A DNA stretch of 63,559 nucleotides from Alphaproteobacteria bacterium (GTDB taxonomy: Bacteria > Myxococcota_A > UBA796 > GCA-2862545), in NCBI GenBank assembly GCA_020632925.1, contig JACKER010000034.1:1-63559 (forward strand), written 5' to 3'. Below, in pieces: positions 57,947-63,559 of this stretch. How positions within the stretch are numbered: the stretch's first letter is position 1; each line of letters starts with the position of its first letter. The position numbers and the translations under genes were made by a program. The notes under the pieces were generated by a model. The model saw only the letters and a list, made by a program, of their open reading frames with translations. It did no database searches and was not told the origin of the DNA.

Positions 57947-59248
57947 ATGGCGGACATCCCGGCGGATCGCTCGGAGGCCTCGTTCGAGGACTTCAAGCCC
58001 GCCTACACGAAGGCCCAGGCGGTGGTCGAGGCCAACCGCTGCCTGTACTGCTACGACGCGCCCTGCGTGAAGGCGTGTCCCACCAGCATCGACATCCCGG
58101 AGTTCATCCGGAAGATCGCCACGGACAACGTGCGCGGCTCCGCCCGGACGATCCTCGAGAGCAACATCCTCGGCATGAGCTGCGCTCGCGTGTGCCCGGT
58201 CGAGGTGCTCTGCGTCGGGGACTGCGTGTACAACGAGCTCGGCGTGCCGCCCATCCAGATCGGGAAGCTCCAGCGCTTCTCGACGGACGAGGCGTACGCG
58301 GCGGGCTGGCGCTTCCACGAGGCCGGGTCGGATACCGGGAAGTCCGTGGGTCTCGTCGGTGGTGGCCCCGCGTCGCTCGCCTGCGCGCACCGCCTGCGGC
58401 GCTTCGGGCACCGCGTCACGATCTACGAGAAGCGCGACCAGATCGGCGGCCTGAACCTCACGGGCGTCGCGCCGTACAAGATCAAGGCGGACCGCGCGGC
58501 CGAGGAGATCGACTACGTGATGGCCATCGGCGGCATCGACGTGGTCACGGGCGTCTCCGTGCCGGGCGACCTGTCCTGGGACGAGCTGCGGAAGCGGCAC
58601 GACGCGCTGTTCGTCGGCTTCGGGCTCGGGCCGGACTCGATCCTGTCGGCGGCGGGCGGCGATCTGCCAGGCATCGTCGGGGCCGTGGACTGGATCGAGC
58701 AGATGAAGCTCGGTCGGCTCGACCTGTCCGCGGTGCGCTCCGCGATGGTCGTGGGCGGCGGGAACACGGCACTCGACGTGGTCCGCGAGCTGCGCGGGCT
58801 CGGCGTGCCCGAGGTGGCGCTGGTGTACCGCGGCGACGAGGCCGTGATGTCCGGGTACGCCCACGAGTGGGCGGCGGCCAAGGAGGAGGGCGTCCGCGGC
58901 CTGTTCCGCACGCTGCCCGTGGCCTTCTCCGGCGATGGGAAGGTGGAGCGCGCCCGGCTGGTGCGGATGGACGAGCACAAGCGCCCGATCGACGGCAGCG
59001 AGCACGAGGTCCCCTGCGATCTCGCGATCGTGGCCGTCGGGCAGTCCAAGCTCGGCGAGCTCTGCGCCGGGCTGGCGGGCGTGAAGGTCGAGAAGGGGCG
59101 GATCCTGGTCGGGCCGGACCAGGCGACGGGCGAGCCGGGGGTCTACGCCGGTGGCGACTGCGCGAACGGGGGGACCGAGGTGGTCAACGCCGTGGCCGAG
59201 GGCCGTGACGCGGCCGTTTCCATCGACGCGTGGCTGGGGAGGACCTGA
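57947..59248 (+). CDS. preT: NAD(P)-dependent dihydropyrimidine dehydrogenase subunit PreT
   Basis: 433 residues from ATG 57947 (GAGGAG upstream). N-terminal Fe-S half with CLYCYDAPCVKACPTSIDIP and CARVCPVEVLCVGDCV; then the FAD-binding VGLVGGGPASLACAHRLRR and the NADPH-binding MVVGGGNTALDVVRELRG, with GVYAGGDCANGG near the end. PreT passes electrons from NAD(P)H through flavin and Fe-S to PreA for reduction of uracil/thymine. The next gene overlaps by one base (TGATG). Confidence 0.95.
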   Translation: MADIPADRSEASFEDFKPAYTKAQAVVEANRCLYCYDAPCVKACPTSIDIPEFIRKIATDNVRGSARTILESNILGMSCARVCPVEVLCVGDCVYNELGVPPIQIGKLQRFSTDEAYAAGWRFHEAGSDTGKSVGLVGGGPASLACAHRLRRFGHRVTIYEKRDQIGGLNLTGVAPYKIKADRAAEEIDYVMAIGGIDVVTGVSVPGDLSWDELRKRHDALFVGFGLGPDSILSAAGGDLPGIVGAVDWIEQMKLGRLDLSAVRSAMVVGGGNTALDVVRELRGLGVPEVALVYRGDEAVMSGYAHEWAAAKEEGVRGLFRTLPVAFSGDGKVERARLVRMDEHKRPIDGSEHEVPCDLAIVAVGQSKLGELCAGLAGVKVEKGRILVGPDQATGEPGVYAGGDCANGGTEVVNAVAEGRDAAVSIDAWLGRT

Positions 59249-60519
59249 TGCCGGACTTGACCTCGAACACCGGCGGCATCGTCTCGCCGAACCCCTTCTG
59301 GCTCGCCTCCGCTCCTCCCGCGAACTCGGGCGGGCAGGTACAGCGCGCGTTCGACGCCGGCTGGGGTGGTGCCGTGTGGAAGACGCTGGGGACGCCGATC
59401 CAGAACGTGTCGAGCCGCTTCGGCGCGACGCGCTGGAAGGGTGCGAGCGGCGTGGGCTTCAACAACATCGAGCTCATCACGGACCGTCCGCTCGAGACGA
59501 ACTTCCGCGAGATCTACGAGACGAAGAAGAAGTACCCGAAGCACGCGATCATCGTGTCGCTGATGGTCGAGACCCGCGAGGAGTGGAAGGAGATCATCGC
59601 GCGCAGTGAGGACGCGGGCGCGGACGGTCTCGAGCTCAACTTCGGGTGCCCGCATGGCATGTGCGAGCGCGGCATGGGCTCGGCGGTCGGTCAGGAGCCG
59701 AAGGTCAACGAGCGGATCACGGGCTGGGCGAAGGAGTTCGCGAAGGTCCCCGTGCTCGTGAAGCTGACGCCGAACGTGGGCGACATCGTGCCGCACGGAC
59801 TGGCGGCCCAGCGGGGCGGTGCGGACGGCGTGAGCCTGATCAACACGATCAAGAGCATCATCGGCGTCGACATCGACCGCTTCGTGCCCGAGCCGCGCGT
59901 CGCCGGGCTGTCGACGAACGGCGGGTACTGCGGCGCCGCGGTCCGCCCCATCGCGCTCCACATGACGGCTGCGCTCTCGCGCGACCCCGGGTTCCACCTG
60001 CCGATCAGCGGCATCGGCGGCATCACGAACTGGCGCGACGCGCTCGAGTTCATCCTGCTCGGCAGCAGCTCGGTCCAGGTGTGCACCGAGGTCATGCTGC
60101 GGGGGTACCGCATCGTCGAGGACATGATCGAGGGCCTCGAGACGTACATGTCCGAGCGCGGCTTCGAGCGCCTCGACCAGCTCGTCGGCAAGGCCGTCCC
60201 TGCGTACAGCGAGTGGGGCGACCTCGATCTGAACTACGAGACCGTCGCGAAGATCGACGCGAGCGCGTGCATCGGCTGCCAGCTGTGCATGGTGGCCTGC
60301 CACGACGGCGCCCACCAGTGCATCCACCCGAACCCGGACGGGTCGCGGGTGCCGACGATCGACGAGGACGAGTGCGTCGGCTGCAACCTGTGCCAGATCG
60401 TGTGTCCGGTGCCGCAGTGCATCTCGATGGTCCAGGTCCCCAACGGGTACACGCCCGCGACCTGGAACGAGCACGTCGAGGCCGGCGCCCAGCTCCGTCC
60501 CAAGAAGGGCGCGCACTGA
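59248..60519 (+). CDS. preA: NAD(P)-dependent dihydropyrimidine dehydrogenase subunit PreA
   Basis: 423 residues from ATG 59248. DHOD-like FMN barrel: PNPFWLASAPPANSGGQVQR, GADGLELNFGCPHGMCERGM, VPVLVKLTPNVGDIV, SGIGGITNWRDALEFILLGS. C-terminal 2[4Fe-4S] ferredoxin domain CIGCQLCMVACHDGAHQC and CVGCNLCQIVCPVPQC. Catalyses reduction of pyrimidines with PreT. The following gene starts within or just after its stop. Confidence 0.95.
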   Translation: MPDLTSNTGGIVSPNPFWLASAPPANSGGQVQRAFDAGWGGAVWKTLGTPIQNVSSRFGATRWKGASGVGFNNIELITDRPLETNFREIYETKKKYPKHAIIVSLMVETREEWKEIIARSEDAGADGLELNFGCPHGMCERGMGSAVGQEPKVNERITGWAKEFAKVPVLVKLTPNVGDIVPHGLAAQRGGADGVSLINTIKSIIGVDIDRFVPEPRVAGLSTNGGYCGAAVRPIALHMTAALSRDPGFHLPISGIGGITNWRDALEFILLGSSSVQVCTEVMLRGYRIVEDMIEGLETYMSERGFERLDQLVGKAVPAYSEWGDLDLNYETVAKIDASACIGCQLCMVACHDGAHQCIHPNPDGSRVPTIDEDECVGCNLCQIVCPVPQCISMVQVPNGYTPATWNEHVEAGAQLRPKKGAH

Positions 60520-60551
60520 CGGACGACGCCGCGAGGCACCTGTGGTGGACG

Positions 60552-61061
60552 TTGACCTACGACTGGGCGGCGTTCTCCGCGGGCCTCCCGACCGTCCCAC
60601 AGCCCACTCGACCCCGTGATCTCGTGGCCTGGCGCAAGGGGCGCGGGGCCGAGGCCTACGGTCGTGCGCTGGCGCTGGCGTCGACGTTGCCCTGGCCCGA
60701 CGAGCCGGCGCTGCGCGAGGTCCAGGCCGTCCTCGGCGTGGATCCGGGCTTCCGGCAGGGCGACGCGCACGCTCGCGGCCGGACCTACGCCTGGCGACCG
60801 GGTCTCGAGGCACGCTTCTTCCGCAAGGTCGCCCGCGACGCGCGGGAGGGCCTGCACCCGCTCGCGACCGGCATCCGCCTCTACCTCGACCTCGTCCACG
60901 TCCACCCGTTCATGGACGGCAACGCGCGCGCCGCCACGATCTGGCTGTGTTGGGCGCTGTCGCGGGAAGGCTGGCCGCTGCCGGATCTGGAGGCGGTGGT
61001 GCGGCTGCCCAAGCCGCCGGGCCACCCGCGGGTGCCGGCGCTGATGGCGGCGGTCGCGTGA
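60552..61061 (+). CDS. Fic/DOC-like domain protein
   Basis: 169 residues from TTG 60552; an in-frame CTG at 60516, forming a CTGA overlap with the preA stop, with AAGG upstream, would add 12 residues. The Fic motif reads HPFMDGNARA (HPFx[DE]GNxR; Ala replaces the usual Gly/Lys), within VHPFMDGNARAATIWLCWAL. Fic proteins transfer AMP or other groups to targets. The next gene overlaps by 4 bases (GTGA). Confidence 0.75.
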   Translation: MTYDWAAFSAGLPTVPQPTRPRDLVAWRKGRGAEAYGRALALASTLPWPDEPALREVQAVLGVDPGFRQGDAHARGRTYAWRPGLEARFFRKVARDAREGLHPLATGIRLYLDLVHVHPFMDGNARAATIWLCWALSREGWPLPDLEAVVRLPKPPGHPRVPALMAAVA

Positions 61062-61894
61062 TCCCGAGCTGGGTGAGCGTGGTGGCATCGATGGAGCGCT
61101 GGGACGAGGAGCGCGTCCGACAGCGGATCCTGCGGGAGCTCGGCCCCGCGACCAGCTTCCCGGCGGTGGCGTCGAGGCTCCGCGACGCGCTGAGCGAGGA
61201 GCTGGGCGACTGGTACGCGGCGGGCCCGCAGGTGGGCGGCGAGACGATCTCGGGCTGGTGCTGGTGCCACGCGTTCCCCCGCCCATTCGTGGCCGGCGGG
61301 CTGGAGGCGGTCGCGGAGGGTGTGGTCGACGAGGTCCGCGGCTGCCTCGCGTGGCGGCGGGGGCTCGGCGCCTGGCTCGACGAGCGACGCGGGCCGCGGG
61401 AGCTGCTCACCCTCGAGGAGGAGCTGGTGGACCTCGTGGGCGTCCTCGTCGGGCTCGGGCTGAACGACGCCTGGTACGTCCACGTGCCCGCCGCGACCGC
61501 CTGGCGTCTCGAGGTCGCGGGGCACCCCGTCCCCGACGATCTGTTCGACCAGCTCGACGGCATCGCGGGCACCTGCTTCACGAGCTGGGTCGACCCCAAG
61601 CCCCCCGAGCGTGCCTCCTACGCACGGGACGCGCCTACATCCGGGGGACGGGTTCAGACTGCGCTTTGTCATCGAGCACCTCCGAGAGACGCTACCCGCG
61701 GGACGAGTAGACCCGACCCGAGGCGGTCGATAGGCAGACCAGCGCATAGCGTGTCGTGGTGTGTCGCCGGCGGAGGCTTCTTGGGTCGCCCAGCGCGTTC
61801 CCCGGCAGAAATTTTGACGGGGAGTGTTGCACGGTCTGCGGGGTGCTGGTACAAGAAAGCCGTGATCGGGGACCAGCCCGATCACGGCTCTTGA
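61058..61894 (+). CDS. partner protein of the Fic gene, possibly with altered C-terminus
   Basis: 278 residues from GTG 61058, overlapping the Fic stop. Residues 1-190 read as a helical domain (MERWDEERVRQRILRELGPA, GWCWCHAFPRPF, LLTLEEELVDLVGVLVGLGL, ending FTSWVDPKP). After ~190 the composition changes to Arg/Pro/Ser-rich with no plausible fold and the frame runs through a perfect hairpin at 61858 to its stop. The true end may have been at about 61630 before an insertion. Function unknown; an antitoxin or regulator of Fic is possible. Confidence 0.5.
   Translation: MIPSWVSVVASMERWDEERVRQRILRELGPATSFPAVASRLRDALSEELGDWYAAGPQVGGETISGWCWCHAFPRPFVAGGLEAVAEGVVDEVRGCLAWRRGLGAWLDERRGPRELLTLEEELVDLVGVLVGLGLNDAWYVHVPAATAWRLEVAGHPVPDDLFDQLDGIAGTCFTSWVDPKPPERASYARDAPTSGGRVQTALCHRAPPRDATRGTSRPDPRRSIGRPAHSVSWCVAGGGFLGRPARSPAEILTGSVARSAGCWYKKAVIGDQPDHGS
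61858..61889. terminator. perfect 13-bp hairpin at the island boundary
   Basis: AGCCGTGATCGGG (61858-61870) and CCCGATCACGGCT (61877-61889) pair perfectly around a 6-base loop. A CAAGAA run precedes and CTTG follows, extending the stem imperfectly. It is about 75 bases before the DndB-like start. It may be an intrinsic terminator or part of an integration boundary. Confidence 0.55.
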
Positions 61895-61966
61895 CCCCAG
61901 CGGAACTACCGCTTGAGGCGCTTGGTGCGTCTATAGCGTAGCACGTCCGCATCCCAGGAGTGGACG

Positions 61967-63205
61967 ATGAACAGCCTTTTGTCGCTTGCAATCCCGATTC
62001 CCTGTATCCGCGGCCGGTTCGGAGACCGCATCGATACCTTCCAGACGCAGGTTCGGCCGGACCAGGTCCCTGATCTGCTCGGGCACGACCCGCGGCCGGA
62101 CAACTGGAAGCGGCTCCCGAAGAACATCCAGGACATGTACGAGTATCTGCAGCGCAAGACCACGAGGGCCCGGCGCCGCGCGACTCGGAACTACATCGAA
62201 GACCGGATTGGCCCGGACGGCATCACCCTCGGTGCCTTCCCGTCGATCAGCATTGGAATGGTTCAGCCTGCCACGTTCGAGCCGAGCGACAGCAACCCGA
62301 ATGTCGGCATCCTCAAGCTCGATCTCTCCGCGAACAACGTCCGGGTGATGCTCGACGGGCTCGGCCGTTACTGTGGTGCGATGGACCTGCACGCGGAGGG
62401 GAAGCCGGTCGGCGACTGGTTCTCGTTCCCCGTCACGATCTACGCGCCGAGCGCGACGGAGAAGTCCCTGACGCTGAAGCAGCTCGGGCAGCTGTTCCAC
62501 GACTTCAACTTCCTGCAGATGTCCGTTTCGCCGGCGCACGCCATGGCCCTGGACCAGAGCGACCTCTACATCAGCCTTGCCAACATGATCGGCAAGTCCG
62601 ATGTTGTGCAGAGGAACGGCGGGATGGAGGAGCGCGCCCGTACGCTCGGGAAGAAGAGCACCGCCCTCGTCGTTCAGAATACCCTCGTGCGCTTCGCCTT
62701 CGCGGTGTCAGAGGGCTCGATCTACCGCAGCGGGCGTGCGCCCGCGGACGCAGCTCTCACTCGCGAGAACATCGGTGAAATCTCCAAGCGGATTCAGGCC
62801 TTCTTGGAGCTGATGGAGTCGGAGATGGGTGCGCGCACCTTCTCCAACAGCGACTCGATCCACCTCACGTCGGGGGGGTGGCAGGCCCTCGGCCTCGCGC
62901 TCCACGACCTGGAGGTCACCCTCGGAGACGTGCTCACGGCCGAGCGCAAGTTGGAGATCGGCAAGGCTGTCGCGGCGATCGACTGGTCGCGCCAGAACCG
63001 GGACTTCGTCGACCTGATCGGGAACGAGGAAGAGGGTCCGAACGGAGAGAGTCGCGTGCGGGTGAGCCGCGCGGGGCGGACCGTGATCGAGGATCTGGCT
63101 GACTATGTCCGTGAGAAGTCGGGCCTGTCGAAGGAGCTCCACACCCATAAGGCGGGGCTCACGAGCCGTGTTTCTCCGCCGCCCCCCTCGAACATCAGCA
63201 CGTGA
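61967..63205 (+). CDS. DndB/DGQHR-domain-like protein (probable defence gene)
   Basis: 412 residues from ATG 61967. It reads like DNA sulfur-modification/DndB relatives: IPIPCIRGRFGDRIDTF at the start, RRRATRNYIEDRIGPDG, then the usual DGQHR position occupied by DGLGR (130-134, in VMLDGLGRYCGA), and QLFHDFNFLQMSVSPAHAMA (175-194) matching the DGQHR-family F-x-D/DFN segment. Two counted lines are 57-60% G+C against ~75% in a typical line, suggesting transfer. No dndA, C, D or E is visible. Confidence 0.6.
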   Translation: MNSLLSLAIPIPCIRGRFGDRIDTFQTQVRPDQVPDLLGHDPRPDNWKRLPKNIQDMYEYLQRKTTRARRRATRNYIEDRIGPDGITLGAFPSISIGMVQPATFEPSDSNPNVGILKLDLSANNVRVMLDGLGRYCGAMDLHAEGKPVGDWFSFPVTIYAPSATEKSLTLKQLGQLFHDFNFLQMSVSPAHAMALDQSDLYISLANMIGKSDVVQRNGGMEERARTLGKKSTALVVQNTLVRFAFAVSEGSIYRSGRAPADAALTRENIGEISKRIQAFLELMESEMGARTFSNSDSIHLTSGGWQALGLALHDLEVTLGDVLTAERKLEIGKAVAAIDWSRQNRDFVDLIGNEEEGPNGESRVRVSRAGRTVIEDLADYVREKSGLSKELHTHKAGLTSRVSPPPPSNIST

Positions 63206-63559
63206 GGCGGATGATGCCGAACCACTTTGGTGCAGAAGCCCGTCGGCGTGCGCTGTTGGCGTACGCGGAGGGGCGCAATCTCCGTAGCGAGCCTGTGTGG
63301 TCCCACCTCTACAAACTCCTCTTGGGTGTCGACGCCCGGACTCGCTTGGCCGGCATCTACGACTCAAGCCACATGCAGGAGGGCGGCACGTTCCACGAAC
63401 GTGCCGTCGACTTCACTCATCGGTTGTGCGCGTTGTGGAGCATCGAGGAGCACGAGCTACCAGCGTACCTCGACTTCATCCTGAAGGAGTGCTCGGCGTC
63501 CTACGCGGAGTCGATGAAGTCGAAGCTATCGCCAACGGAGTCCGATCTTACCGGCCAGC
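63202..63559 (+). CDS. unknown protein of the defence-like island (C-terminus outside window)
   Basis: GTG 63202 overlaps the DndB-like stop by 4 bases (GTGA); open to the right edge, 119 residues seen. Reads VRRMMPNHFGAEARRRALLA, then YAEGRNLRSEPVWSHLYKLL, LAGIYDSSHMQEGGTFHERA and LPAYLDFILKECSASYAESM. Helical, 60% G+C in one counted line. No domain recognised; context suggests it is the second gene of the island. Confidence 0.55.
   Translation, partial: MRRMMPNHFGAEARRRALLAYAEGRNLRSEPVWSHLYKLLLGVDARTRLAGIYDSSHMQEGGTFHERAVDFTHRLCALWSIEEHELPAYLDFILKECSASYAESMKSKLSPTESDLTGQ

Overview
The window is a gene-dense, very GC-rich stretch (a sampled 60-base line counts 75% G+C) with GTG and TTG starts and many 4-base stop/start overlaps. 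Gene content suggests a Gram-negative, aerobic, predatory- or social-type bacterium, most likely Myxococcota or a related deltaproteobacterial lineage: abundant lipoproteins, thrombospondin-type-3 and FG-GAP/MopE-like repeats, an M4 protease with PPC domains, Ser/Thr kinases fused to formylglycine-enzyme-like domains, GldF/GldG-type ABC genes and a RegB/RegA redox system. The taxonomic call is inference; there is no rRNA, tRNA or CRISPR array in the window.

Layout. 1-10.4 kb: a GldA-F-G-like ABC cluster, a Sua5/TsaC tRNA-modification enzyme, a PEGA-like secreted protein, a YkgJ-like Cys-cluster protein, a di-heme beta-propeller lipoprotein, a TVP38-family membrane protein and a first kinase-FGE fusion. 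10.4-17.4 kb: a long non-coding leader with three DnaA-box-like cores, a secreted protein, a small LexA/UmuD-fold-like protein ending in a beta-clamp-binding motif behind three GTTCAG repeats, then a minus-strand operon of one TPR-like protein, three lipoproteins and a BtpA homologue. 17.5-23.7 kb: a TetR-etfB-etfA operon with a palindromic operator, transaldolase, folK, a pilin-like protein and a CAP-domain lipoprotein. 23.8-31.0 kb: an FG-GAP lipoprotein, a GNAT enzyme, a second kinase-FGE fusion, an Asp-rich lipoprotein and alkB.

31.0-31.5 kb is a repeat island bounded by inverted heptad arrays. 31.5-38.6 kb: HAD phosphatase, type II NADH dehydrogenase, M4 protease, PDZ protein, R2K-type ATP-grasp and a beta-helix protein. 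38.6-45.3 kb is a cofactor and redox block: a four-domain CoaB/class II aldolase/GNAT-like/Nudix fusion, a small protein, bioF (no canonical start codon), bioA, regB and regA. 45.4-53.0 kb: an OmpA/TSP3 protein, an ECF sigma/anti-sigma pair with a DUF2892 protein, a thiolase facing a 3-hydroxyacyl-CoA dehydrogenase, and a large AgmX-like lipoprotein. 53.2-61 kb: thiG, a second repeat island, two divergent paralogous Cys-rich lipoproteins, YceI, a HExxH peptidase, preT-preA, and a Fic-like gene with an overlapping partner.

61.6 kb to the right edge looks foreign: two counted lines of the first gene are 57% and 60% G+C, and it holds a DndB/DGQHR-like gene overlapped by a second gene that runs off the window. 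This is probably the start of a defence island. The most novel signals are the four-domain fusion, the clamp-binding S24-like protein, the right-edge island and the two inverted-array repeat islands.
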